Source: Actinomycetota bacterium
Lineage (GTDB): Bacteria > Actinomycetota > Acidimicrobiia > Acidimicrobiales > CADCSY01
Assembly (NCBI GenBank): GCA_004366205.1
Contig: SIRW01000067.1
Location: 1 to 33,614, forward strand
Length of the DNA stretch: 33,614 nt
Direction: 5' to 3'
A model generated the notes under the pieces. That model was not told the origin of the DNA and did not search any database. It saw nothing but the letters and a program-made list of their open reading frames with translations. A program made the translations under genes and the position numbers. Below, one piece after another: positions 1 to 8,100 of the stretch. Positions within the stretch are counted from its first letter, which is position 1. Every line of letters begins with the position of its first letter.

Positions 1-114
1 CCGAAGGACGGCCTGCGGGGGTTCTTCTGGCCCCGACAGCGCTACGACAACGAGGCCCACATGGCGGCCGTGGCGCGCCGCATCAGGTCGACGCTGGCGC
101 CACCGGCGCCGTAG
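1..114 (+). CDS. C-terminal end of an unidentified protein (partial)
   Basis: The frame is open from the left edge and ends in TAG at 112-114, giving the last 37 residues of a protein that begins outside the window. The visible peptide is rich in Arg and Ala (it includes GLRGFFWPRQRYDNEAH) and ends in a Pro/Ala tail. No family can be recognised from so short a piece. It converges on the next gene, and the two coding ends overlap by about 32 bases (83-114). That overlap is unusual and may mean that one of the two ends is not real. Confidence 0.45.
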   Translation, partial: PKDGLRGFFWPRQRYDNEAHMAAVARRIRSTLAPPAP

Positions 115-613
115 GCCTCGCCGGTGCCGCGACCCCGAACAGCTCGAGGCACGGCCCGAGCCCTTCGATGACGATGTCGTCGCGGCGCCGCGCCCCGAGC
201 CCGGCGAACGCGAGGTGGAGGATGGCGGCCCGCATCTCGGTGCCGATGCCGCGGCCCTGATGGCGCTGACCGATCCACGAGCCCGTGGCGCCCACGCCGA
301 GCCGGGCGAAGTCCTTCGCCCCCAGGCCCTGGACCCCGACCACCTCGCCGTCCACCACGATCACGGGCTCGAACCGCCACGACTCCGGGCGCCACTCCGC
401 CCGCTGCCGCCAGTGCCACTGCAGCACGCCCCGCTCGCGCTCGGGCGACGGCAGCAGGGACCACCCGACGCTGAAAGGCAGGAAGGCAGGGTCGTGGACG
501 CCCTCAGCGGCCACGCGGGCGAGGGCGACGAGGTCGTCGTCGCCCGGGTAGCGGAGCTCCAGCCGGGGTGTGCGGACCCGCAGGTCGAACAGCGGCCAGT
601 ACGGATGCGCCAT
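83..613 (-). CDS. GNAT family N-acetyltransferase, probably with an aberrant C-terminus
   Basis: Predicted acetyl-CoA-dependent N-acetyltransferase of the RimJ/RimL-like GNAT type, 176 residues. The N-terminus has the usual opening strand (LRVRTPRLELRYPGDDDL, about residues 11-28). The acetyl-CoA-binding motif A is clear (QRHQGRGIGTEM, 116-127), followed by helix AAILHLAFAGLGA. From about residue 141 the expected family ending (an Asn-x-x-Ser helix and a LGY motif) is missing and an unrelated Arg/Pro/Ala tail follows. The tail overlaps the end of the convergent gene at the left edge. ATG at 613 was chosen because the acetyltransferase homology starts there; upstream codons are low-complexity Arg/Ala. 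The gene could be a degraded copy or hold a frameshift. The acceptor substrate is unknown. Confidence 0.7.
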   Translation of the reverse strand: MAHPYWPLFDLRVRTPRLELRYPGDDDLVALARVAAEGVHDPAFLPFSVGWSLLPSPERERGVLQWHWRQRAEWRPESWRFEPVIVVDGEVVGVQGLGAKDFARLGVGATGSWIGQRHQGRGIGTEMRAAILHLAFAGLGARRRDDIVIEGLGPCLELFGVAAPARPTAPVAPAST

Positions 614-723
614 GCCGCAGTGTGCGGCCCGTGCCGGACCCGGACCAGTGATTTCCCCCCGGGCGGGCGCGCCGCGCGCCGCTGCGGCCGTCCGGCGGTG
701 CCGGCGCCAGGCAGACCGGTGCC

Positions 724-729
724 TATCGT
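724..729 (+). promoter_or_regulatory. Candidate -10 box (TATCGT), leaderless-type
   Basis: TATCGT lies 6 nt before the ATG at 736, the spacing expected when transcription starts at or next to the start codon. No Shine-Dalgarno sequence is present and no convincing -35 hexamer was seen. Confidence 0.45.
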
Positions 730-735
730 GGCGCC

Positions 736-1287
736 ATGACCGTCCCCGCGCCGCCCGGCGGGGCGCCGGGCCCGGCGGGGCCGGCGCCCTCGACCGTGCC
801 ACCCGCGCCCGAGGGCCCGCAGCGCCTGGATCCTCGCCAGAAGCAGGTGTGGCGCCTGCAACGGGCGATCGGCGCGGGGGTGGCGGCGTTGCAGGTCGGG
901 GTGGTGGAGGTGATCCTGCGGGCCCGGGACGTCGACCTGCCCGTGCCGCCGGCCGGGGTCCCCGCCGCGGTGCTGGTGGCCGGACTGGTGCTGGCGTGGA
1001 TCTGGCCGCACCTGCTGTACGAGCGGTGGCGCTACGAGATCGCCGACGTCGCCCTCGAGCTCCGCCACGGCGTGCTGACCCGCACGCACTCGGCGATCCC
1101 GTACTTCCGGGTCCAGCACGTCGACATCACCCGAGGCCCGCTCGAGCGCCTGCTCGGCCTCTCCACGCTCGTGGTGCACACGGCCTCGGCGGCCACCGAC
1201 GCCACCATCCCCGGCATCTCCGTGCACGCCGCCGACTCGCTCCGCGACGTGATCCTGGCCCGCACCGGTGGGGGCGATGCCGTCTGA
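736..1287 (+). CDS. PH domain-containing membrane protein (YdbS-like)
   Basis: A 183-residue protein with a Pro-rich cytoplasmic N-terminus (about residues 1-32), two hydrophobic segments (about 50-65 and 73-96), then one bacterial PH (bPH2) domain. The domain carries the typical pattern RYEIADVALELRHGVLTRTH followed by IPYFRVQHVDITRGPLERLLGL. Paired small and large bPH2 membrane proteins (YdbS/YdbT type) are widespread in Firmicutes and Actinobacteria; their molecular role is poorly known and usually linked to the cell envelope. The stop codon overlaps the start of the next gene, so the two are probably co-translated and may form a complex. The start is supported by the TATCGT box 6 nt upstream. 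Confidence 0.85.
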   Translation: MTVPAPPGGAPGPAGPAPSTVPPAPEGPQRLDPRQKQVWRLQRAIGAGVAALQVGVVEVILRARDVDLPVPPAGVPAAVLVAGLVLAWIWPHLLYERWRYEIADVALELRHGVLTRTHSAIPYFRVQHVDITRGPLERLLGLSTLVVHTASAATDATIPGISVHAADSLRDVILARTGGGDAV

Positions 1288-2914
1288 TCCGCCCCCCGGG
1301 TGGCCGCCGCCGGGTCCGCCGGAGCCCCCGCGGGACGGTGAGCCGGGTGCCGGCGGGCCCCGGCGGCTGCACCCGGCGACACCCCTGTACGGGATGCTCT
1401 CGGCGTTCGGCCGGCTGGGGGTGGTGGTGGCCTTCGTGCTGTTGACCGGCGGGCTGGCCGCCCTGCCCCTGCTGGTGATCCTGGCGGGCGTCTTCGTGCA
1501 CCGCTACGTCGCCTGGACGCGGTTCAGCTACCACCTCGACGGAACCACGCTGCGGATCGACGAGGGCGTCATCAGCCGTTCCCAGCGCGTCGTGCCGTGC
1601 GAGCGCATCCAGAAGGTCGACCTGGTGCAGAACCTGTTCCACCGGATGGGCGGGGTCGCCGTGCTCCGGGTCGAGACCGCCGGCGGGCCCGGTGGTGCCG
1701 AGGTCGACCTGGCCGTGCTCGGGCGCGCCGACGCTGAGCAGCTGCGGGCCCGTCTGCTCGCCGCCAAGGCGACCGCCCGCGCTGCCGGCGGGGGATCGAC
1801 GGCCCCGGACGCGCCCGGCCAGGCGCCGTCGTCACGGTGGTCGCCACCTCCGCCGGCCCCGTCGTCCGGGTGGGCCGCCTCGGTGCCGCCGCCGGCGCCG
1901 CTCGACGCCGGTTGGGCCGAGGAGCCCGAGCAGGTGCTGCTGCGCATCGGGCCGGCCCGCCTCGCCCTGGCGGGCGTGACCGGTGCCCAGCTGGCGGTGA
2001 TGTTCGCCGTCGTGGGCTGGCTCGCCCAGCTGCTGCGCGACGTGCCGCCCCAGCTTCTCGAGGACCTCGACCCCACCACGGTGCAGCCGCCGAGCGAGGT
2101 CGTCATCGTCGCCGGGGTCCTCGTGCTGATCCTGCTGTGGATCGGCCTGGCCGCCGGCGCGAGCATCGTCACCGACGCCGGCTACACCCTCGCCCTCGCC
2201 GGCGACGAGGTCCGGGTCCGGCGCGGGCTGTTCGAGCAGCGCGAGGCCACGATCCCACTCGGCCGGGTGCAGGTGGTGCGGGTCCAGCGGTCGATCCTGC
2301 GGCGGGGGATCGGCATGGCGGCGCTGCGGATCCAGAGCGCCAGCGACGGGGGCAAGGGCGCCCGCGTCACCGTGCCGATCGTGGCGCTCGGCGAGGTCCC
2401 CCGCCTGCTCGACGCCCTGCTGCCCGGAGGCGGACCCTCGGGACCCGTCGCCCCGTCGGCCGCCGACCGCCGGCCGGCGTTGGCTCGGCCCCCCCGGGCC
2501 GCCCGGCAGCGGGCGATCGTGCGCCGGGTCCTGCCCACCCTGGCCGTCGCCGGTCCGCTCGCCGTGGCCACCCGCCCGTGGGGCCTGCTCGGCCTCCTCG
2601 CCGTGGCGCCGGCCGCGGCGCTCGGCGTCGCCTACTACCGCTCGCTGGGCCACGCCCGCCTGCCCGACCACGTGGTGGCGCGGGCCGGGGTGCTGGTGGA
2701 GGAGACCGCGGTCGTGCCCGTCGCCAAGACCCAGAGCACCCGCGTCCGGTCCACCTGGTTCCAGCGCCGGCGGGGTCTGGCGACCCTCTACGTCGACGTG
2801 GCTGGCCCCGGCCCGACCCCCGCCGTGCGCGACGAGGCCGGCGCCACCGCCGAGGCGCTGCTGCGCAGCGTGGTCGAGGACGAGCGCGTCATCGCCCACG
2901 ACCCGCTCCGGTAG
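1277..2914 (+). CDS. PH domain-containing membrane protein with three bPH2 repeats (YdbT-like)
   Basis: A 545-residue membrane protein. After a Pro-rich N-terminus there is a pair of hydrophobic segments and a first bPH2 domain (FSYHLDGTTLRIDEGVISRS, then VVPCERIQKVDLVQNLFHRM). A Pro/Ser/Ala linker, further membrane segments and a second domain follow (YTLALAGDEVRVRRGLFEQR, then IPLGRVQVVRVQRSILRRG). A last hydrophobic hairpin precedes a third, weaker domain (PDHVVARAGVLVEETAVVP, then RSTWFQRRRGLATLYVDVAG). ATG at 1277 is preferred over the GTG at 1268 because a G-rich ribosome-binding site (GGTGGGGG) precedes it. The start overlaps the upstream stop by 11 nt, indicating translational coupling. 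The biochemical function is unknown; membrane or envelope scaffolding is a family-level guess. Confidence 0.85.
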   Translation: MPSDPPPGWPPPGPPEPPRDGEPGAGGPRRLHPATPLYGMLSAFGRLGVVVAFVLLTGGLAALPLLVILAGVFVHRYVAWTRFSYHLDGTTLRIDEGVISRSQRVVPCERIQKVDLVQNLFHRMGGVAVLRVETAGGPGGAEVDLAVLGRADAEQLRARLLAAKATARAAGGGSTAPDAPGQAPSSRWSPPPPAPSSGWAASVPPPAPLDAGWAEEPEQVLLRIGPARLALAGVTGAQLAVMFAVVGWLAQLLRDVPPQLLEDLDPTTVQPPSEVVIVAGVLVLILLWIGLAAGASIVTDAGYTLALAGDEVRVRRGLFEQREATIPLGRVQVVRVQRSILRRGIGMAALRIQSASDGGKGARVTVPIVALGEVPRLLDALLPGGGPSGPVAPSAADRRPALARPPRAARQRAIVRRVLPTLAVAGPLAVATRPWGLLGLLAVAPAAALGVAYYRSLGHARLPDHVVARAGVLVEETAVVPVAKTQSTRVRSTWFQRRRGLATLYVDVAGPGPTPAVRDEAGATAEALLRSVVEDERVIAHDPLR

Positions 2915-2926
2915 GGTCGCCGCCCG

Positions 2927-3106
2927 ATGCCCCCCTTCGCCGCCCTCGCCCTGGTGCTCGCCCAGGAGACCACCACGACGGAGGTGCCCCGCGCCGTGGG
3001 CGACCCGTGGCCGGCCTGGGTGATGCTGATCATCTTCTTCGCGACCATCGCCGTGGTCGTCGGCGGCGGACTGGTCTTCCGCCACCTCGCTCGACGCTCG
3101 GGCTGA
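2927..3106 (+). CDS. Small single-pass membrane protein
   Basis: A 59-residue open frame starting 12 nt after the YdbT-like gene. It has a short hydrophobic N-terminus (MPPFAALALVLAQ), a Thr/Glu-rich stretch, and one clear transmembrane helix at about residues 32-52 (VMLIIFFATIAVVVGGGLVF). It ends in a basic cytoplasmic tail (RHLARRSG). Third-position GC is high, as in its neighbours. The position suggests co-transcription with the two PH proteins and perhaps a subunit role in the same membrane complex. No known family is recognised. TAGGGT, formed partly by the upstream stop codon, lies 9 nt before the ATG and could provide an internal promoter. Confidence 0.6.
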   Translation: MPPFAALALVLAQETTTTEVPRAVGDPWPAWVMLIIFFATIAVVVGGGLVFRHLARRSG

Positions 3107-3183
3107 GGCCCTTGGAGGAAGCCCAGCACTGCCGTGGGAGATCCGAAGCGCGGCGCGCTCCCGGGAGCGGCCCGCCACTTTGT

Positions 3184-3218
3184 GGACCCTGAACGTCGAC
3201 ATGCGACGTCGAGGGTCC
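3184..3218. terminator. Interrupted palindrome between convergent genes
   Basis: Arms GGACCCT (3184-3190) and AGGGTCC (3212-3218) enclose a second stem ACGTCG (3193-3198) with CGACGT (3204-3209). A 2x2 mismatch separates the stems and the loop is ACATG. The hairpin sits in the 170-bp gap between the small membrane protein (+) and the P450 (-), where a bidirectional terminator is expected. There is no T-run on either strand, so an operator or a repeat element is also possible. Confidence 0.5.
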
Positions 3219-3276
3219 TGAAAGCGTGGGGGTCGAGGACCGCCCCGACGGGCCGTTCTCCGACGGGTTGGCGAAG

Positions 3277-4509
3277 TCAGCCGAGCGTGACGGGGATGGC
3301 CTCGCGGCCGCGCAGGTTGATGCGACCGTTGGTGGGGGTGTCGCCCGCGAGCTCGAGGTCGGGGAAGCGGCGGATGAGGGTGCCGATGGCGACCTGCCCC
3401 TCGATGCGCGCGAGGTGCGCGCCGAGGCAGTGGTGGACGCCGCCGCCGAACGACACGTGCCCGCCGGCGTCGGTCCGGTCGACCCGCAGCTGCTCGGCGT
3501 CGTCGCCCCAGTGCTCGGGATCGCGGTTGGCCGAGCCCAGGCAGCCCAGCACGAGCGTGCCCGCCTCGAGCCGGTGACCGCCGTACTCGACGTCCTCGAG
3601 CAGGATGCGACGCGTCATCTGCACGGGGCTGTCGTACCGCAACAGCTCGTCGACGGCGGTGGCGTCGAGGCCGGGATCGTCCCGGAGGCGCTCGAGCTGG
3701 GCCCGGTCCCGCACGAGGGCCAGCGTGCCGTTGCCGATGAGGTTCACGGTCGTCTCGTGGCCGGCGATGAACAGCAGCGCGACCTGGTCGCTGAGCTCCT
3801 CGGCGGAGAGCACGTCGCCGTCGTCCTCGGCGTCGAGGAGCGCGGTCAGCAGGTCGTCGGCCCGGTTCGTCCGCTTCCACTCGATCGCCTCGTCGATGAA
3901 GGCGCGCATGCGGATGCCGGCCTCCGCGATGGTCTTGATCATCTCGGGATCGAAGACCGGGTCGAGGTTGCGCACGACCAGCGACGACCACTGCCGCAGC
4001 TGGTCGCGGTCGGAGTCGGGCATGCCGAGCATGTCGGAGATGACCTGGAAGGGGAGGGGGAAGGCCAGGTCGGCGATGACGTCCACCTCACCCCGCTCGG
4101 CCGCGGCGTCGAGGTAGCCGTCGACCAGCTGCTGGATGCGAGGCCGCAGGCCCTCCATGACCTTCGGCGTGAACGCCTTGGCCACCAGGCGGCGCAGGCG
4201 GGTGTGGTCGGGCGGGTCGAGGTTGAGGATCGAGCGCGGCCGCCGCCGCTCGGCGCCGGGGAGCTCGGCGAGCACCTGCTGCTCGATCTGCTCGATCAGC
4301 GCGGCCATGGGGCCGGGGTTGGCGTTGCGCTCCTCGACGCTGTGGCGCCCGCGCACGAGGTCGACGACGTCGGCGTAGCGGAACAGCATCCACGCGCCCA
4401 GCGGGCTCTGGTGGACGGGATCCTGCTCGCGCAGCGCCCGGTACTGGGCGTAGGGATCCTCGAGGAACCCGGGGTCGAACGGGTTGAACTGCACGGCGGT
4501 GTCGGTCAC
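3277..4509 (-). CDS. Cytochrome P450 (bacterial class I type)
   Basis: A 410-residue soluble cytochrome P450, a haem-thiolate monooxygenase that takes electrons from a ferredoxin and its reductase. All diagnostic motifs are present: the I-helix oxygen-activation motif AGHETT (about 249-254), the K-helix ExxR (ELLR, 288-291), and the haem loop FGGGVHHCLG (354-363) with Cys361 as the iron ligand. Length matches typical bacterial P450s, with no membrane anchor and no fused reductase. GTG at 4509 was chosen because GGGGGGAGG lies 5 nt upstream and the usual N-terminus (FNPFDPGFLEDPYAQYRALR) follows at once. The substrate cannot be inferred. No ferredoxin gene lies next to it, so redox partners must be encoded elsewhere. 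Confidence 0.95.
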   Translation of the reverse strand: MTDTAVQFNPFDPGFLEDPYAQYRALREQDPVHQSPLGAWMLFRYADVVDLVRGRHSVEERNANPGPMAALIEQIEQQVLAELPGAERRRPRSILNLDPPDHTRLRRLVAKAFTPKVMEGLRPRIQQLVDGYLDAAAERGEVDVIADLAFPLPFQVISDMLGMPDSDRDQLRQWSSLVVRNLDPVFDPEMIKTIAEAGIRMRAFIDEAIEWKRTNRADDLLTALLDAEDDGDVLSAEELSDQVALLFIAGHETTVNLIGNGTLALVRDRAQLERLRDDPGLDATAVDELLRYDSPVQMTRRILLEDVEYGGHRLEAGTLVLGCLGSANRDPEHWGDDAEQLRVDRTDAGGHVSFGGGVHHCLGAHLARIEGQVAIGTLIRRFPDLELAGDTPTNGRINLRGREAIPVTLG

Positions 4510-4633
4510 GGAGGCCTCCCCCCTCGGCTCCCGGCGATCATTGCACCGCCCGTGCAGCATGGTCGAGAGCCAGGTGTCACAAGGGTCTGCGCGGTGGTGC
4601 GCCTCCGAAACCCTTGCGGGACGCGGGAGATCC

Positions 4634-4663
4634 TTGACCTGCGGGGCGTTGTCGGCTTCTATG
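4634..4663 (+). promoter_or_regulatory. Candidate promoter of the HU gene
   Basis: TTGACC (4634-4639) is a good -35 hexamer. About 17-18 nt later comes a TA-containing stretch, TTCTATG (4657-4663), that could act as the -10 region. It lies about 50-75 nt before the HU start, leaving a short leader that contains the AGGAGG ribosome-binding site. Confidence 0.4.
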
Positions 4664-4698
4664 CGCGTGGGCGAACGGCCCACTGAGACCCCGACGCC

Positions 4699-4704
4699 AG
4701 GAGG
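4699..4704 (+). promoter_or_regulatory. Ribosome-binding site AGGAGG of the HU gene
   Basis: A perfect AGGAGG stands 5 nt before the GTG at 4710. It decides the start: the in-frame GTG at 4704 overlaps the site itself and cannot use it. Confidence 0.75.
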
Positions 4705-4709
4705 TGGCG

Positions 4710-5111
4710 GTGAACAAGTCCGAGCTCGTCGACGAGGTCGCCTCGCAAGCCGGTGTGAGCAAAGCCGATGCGGAGAAGGTCCTCTCGTCCTACTTCGACA
4801 CGGTGAAGGCGCAGGCCAAGAAGGGCGGCAAGGTGGCGTGGCCGGGCTTCGGCTCGTTCTCGACCACCAAGCGCAAGGCCCGCACCGGGCGGAACCCGCA
4901 GACGGGTGCCGCCGTGAAGATCCCGGCCTCCACGGCCATGAAGTTCACGCCCAGCTCGACGCTGAAGGACTTCCTCAACAGCCGCGGTGCGGCCAAGAAG
5001 GCGGCGGCCAAGAAGTCGGCGGCCAAGAAGGGCGCGGCGAAGAAGTCGACGGCCAAGAAGGGCGCCGCCAAGAAGAAGAGCGCGGCCAAGAAGGCGACGA
5101 AGCGCCGGTAG
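4710..5111 (+). CDS. hup: HU family DNA-binding protein with Lys/Ala-rich C-terminal tail
   Basis: A 133-residue nucleoid-associated protein. Residues 1-90 are a standard HU fold: the opening [20 protein letters not shown], the beta-arm region with [23 protein letters not shown], and the closing [12 protein letters not shown]. Residues from about 93 form a low-complexity basic tail of AAKK-type repeats, resembling the histone-H1-like tails of actinobacterial HupB/Hlp proteins, which add DNA compaction and are sites of lysine modification. GTG at 4710 gives the canonical HU N-terminus and is preceded by AGGAGG. The gene is single, divergent from the P450, and ends in a strong GC hairpin at 5128-5160. 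High expression is expected from its family role. Confidence 0.95.
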   Translation: MNKSELVDEVASQAGVSKADAEKVLSSYFDTVKAQAKKGGKVAWPGFGSFSTTKRKARTGRNPQTGAAVKIPASTAMKFTPSSTLKDFLNSRGAAKKAAAKKSAAKKGAAKKSTAKKGAAKKKSAAKKATKRR

Positions 5112-5127
5112 GCGCGCCCAGCCGCGA

Positions 5128-5160
5128 GCGATCGGGGGGCCTGCGGGCCCCCCGCTTCGC
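5128..5160. terminator. Bidirectional GC-rich terminator hairpin
   Basis: GGGGGGCC (5134-5141) pairs with GGCCCCCC (5146-5153) around a TGCG loop, and an outer GCGA/TCGC pair (5128-5131 with 5157-5160) extends it. It lies between the HU stop (+) and the transporter stop (-), so it can serve both transcripts. There is no long T-run, as is common in high-GC actinobacteria. Confidence 0.7.
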
Positions 5161-5168
5161 GCCCGGGC

Positions 5169-8100
5169 TCAGCCGGTGCCCGGCGCGTCCGGTGCGGGGG
5201 CGCGGCCGAGGTACGACTCGACGACCTCGGGGTGGGCGAGCACGGCCGCCGGGGCGCCCTCGGTGATCACCCGCCCGGTGTCGAGCGCGACGAGCCGGTC
5301 GGCCAGGCCGGTCACCAGGGGCATGTCGTGCTCGATCACGAGGATCGAGCAGTCCAGGTGGTCGCGGATGTCCCGCAGGATCGGACCCAGGGCCTCGGTC
5401 TCGCGCTGCGCGATGCCCGAGGACGGCTCGTCGAGGAGCAGGACCCGGGGACGGGTCGCGAGCTGGATGGCGAGGTCGACCATGCGACGCACGCCGGTCG
5501 ACAGCTCGGAGACGAACTTGTCGCCGTAGTGGTCCAGGCGCAGCAGCCCGAGGATGTCCTCGGCCCGTCGCCGCACCTTGGCCTCGGAGTCGGCGACGAC
5601 GGGCAGGTGCAGGACCGCCGGGAGCACCGCGCGCACCTCGACCTCGGCCTCGCACGCGGTGGCCACCGCCTCTCGCACGGTCATGGACGGCCACAGCCGG
5701 GCGTTCTGGAAGGAGCGGCCCAGGCCCAGCCCGGCCCGCAGGTGGGGGGCGAGGTGGGTCACGTCCCGGCCGTGCAGCACAACCCGGCCGCCGTCGGCGG
5801 CCTGGAAGCCCGAGATCAGGTCGAACACCGTCGTCTTGCCCGCGCCGTTGGGGCCGATCAGGCCGAGGATCTCGCCCTGGTGCAGTCGGAACGACACGCC
5901 GTCCACGGCGACCACGCCGCCGTAGCGCTTCGTGAGCCCGACGACCTCGAGGGCGACCTGCCGCTCGCCCACCGGGCTGGTGCCGCGACCGCCGGCGGGC
6001 GCTGCTCCCGAGCGCTGGGTCCGGCCGTTCCCGCGGTGGCCCGCGTCGATGCCGGGGCCGGCCTCCGCGCGCGGTGCGTCCGTCGATGCGGAGCCGGCCA
6101 CGCCGGCGCGAGCGGCTCCTTCCAGGAACATCGAGCGCAACAGGTCCTGGCGCTCCAGCAGGTCGGCGGTGGAGCCGTCGAAGCGGATCTCGCCCTTCTC
6201 CATGAACACGGCCCGATGGGCGAGGCGCAGGGCGGCGTGCACCGACTGCTCGACCAGCACGATGGCCGTGCCGTTGGCGTGGATGGCGGGCAGGATCTCG
6301 AGCAGCTGCTCGACGACGGTGGGCGCCAGCCCGAGCGACAGCTCGTCGATCAGGAGCAGCTTGGGCCGGGCGATGAAGGCCTGGGCGAGGCTGAGCATCT
6401 GCTGCTCGCCGCCGGAGAGCGAGCCTGCGGGAAGCTCCCACCGGCGCCGCAGGACGGGGAAGTACCCGAGCACGGTCTCGGTGGCCCGCTTCACGTGCTC
6501 GGGGTCGCGGCGCTCGGTCCAGGCCGCCAGCCGCAGGTGCTCGGCGACGCTGAGCGACGGGAAGATGCCGCGCTCGCCCGGCACCTGGGTGATGCCCAGG
6601 CGGGCGCCCTGCACCGAGTCGGTGGCGGTGACGTCGCGGCCGTCGAAGATGACCACGCCCCGGTCGCGGACCACGAGCCCCGAGATCGCCTTCAGCAGCG
6701 TCGACTTCCCCGCTCCGTTGGTGCCGAGCAGGGCCACGATCTCGCCGTCGCGGACCTCGAAGTCGACGTCGAACAGCACCTGGGTCTGGCCGTAGGACAC
6801 GTCGAGGCCCCGCACCACGAGCAGCTTGGGGTCGCCCGACAGCCGGGCCCGGCGCACCTCGGCCATGGCCACGGTGCCCTTGGTGGCCCGGTCGATGTCA
6901 CCGACGATGAACTTCCCGGAGGTGGCGATCATGTAGGCGCCGAGCAGCTGCACGGGGATGAGCAGCAGCATGGCGGGGCGCAGGCCCCAGCTGTCGGCGA
7001 AGCCCCCGACGATCGGCGCGGCGGCCAGCGCGGGGATGATGAAGAAGTTGCCGACGCTGAAGCCCAGCGAGCGCACCCGGGGCGGGACGACGAGCGAGGT
7101 GACGGCGGCGATGGCGGGGGCCAGCGACGACCGCACGCCGGCGAGCACGATCTGGCTGCCGATGGCCAGGACCAGGTTGCGGGCGGCGATGAGCAGCAGC
7201 AGCGAGCCGGCCGAGAGGGCGGTGAGGATGCCGGTGAAGTACGCCAGCAGCGCGGGGTTGCGGCGCATGAGACGGGTGGCGATGGGGATGCCGACGAGGT
7301 AGCCGACGATCTGGGCGGGCTCGGCCAGGGCCGAGATGAAGCCGCGCTGCACCTCGTTGAGGCCGAACTCCTGCTCGTAGAACAGCTGGATCATGGGGGA
7401 GAGGCCCACGATGGCGATGGCGACGACCGGCAGCGAGACCCACACGCGCCGCATGGCCCGGACGCCCCACAGCACCCGGACGGCCTCGGAGAAGGTGGCG
7501 GGCTGCTCCTCGGTGTCGACGGTCTCGTCGTCGGCGCCGACGGCGCGCCGCTCCTGACCGCCCCGCACCGGCTCGCGCAGGCGCAGCGCCAGCAGGACGA
7601 ACACGAAGGTGGGGATCGCCAGCAGGATGAACGGCGCCCGCCAGCCCAGGAAGTAGGCGATGGCACCGGCCGCGAGCGGCCCGATGAACTGGCCGACCGA
7701 GTTGGCGGCCCGGTGCACGCCGTAGACCGCGGGCCGCACCGTGGGCGGGTACCAGTCGGCCAGCAGGCTGTTGTGCGTCGAGCCGTTCACCGCCCGGCCC
7801 AGCCCGGCGCCGGTGCGGGCGACGCCGAGGAGCCCGACGTTGGGCGCCAGGCCGGTGAAGACCGAGAAGCCGCCCCAGGCGGCGGCGCCGGCGACCGAGA
7901 TCTTGATGCGGTTCCAGCGGTCGGCGAGGTGCGAGAGCGGCACCTCGAGGAACAGCACGGCGAGGGCGACCAGGGAGCTGAGCAGCAGCACGCCCTGGAT
8001 GCTGAGCTCGAAGTGGTCCCGGATGTTGGGGATCAGGATCGTGAACGCCTCGCGGTCGAGCTCGTCCACGGCGTTGAGCCCGAACAGCACGACGAGCGGG

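Noticed and set aside
4510-4683. Upstream extension of the P450 (58 more residues)
   Set aside because: The extension lacks P450 sequence, and a good ribosome-binding site precedes the GTG at 4509.
5000-5105. Tandem-repeat-like AAG/GCC stretch in the HU gene as a mobile repeat
   Set aside because: It is the normal Lys/Ala-rich tail of actinobacterial HU proteins; the units are irregular.
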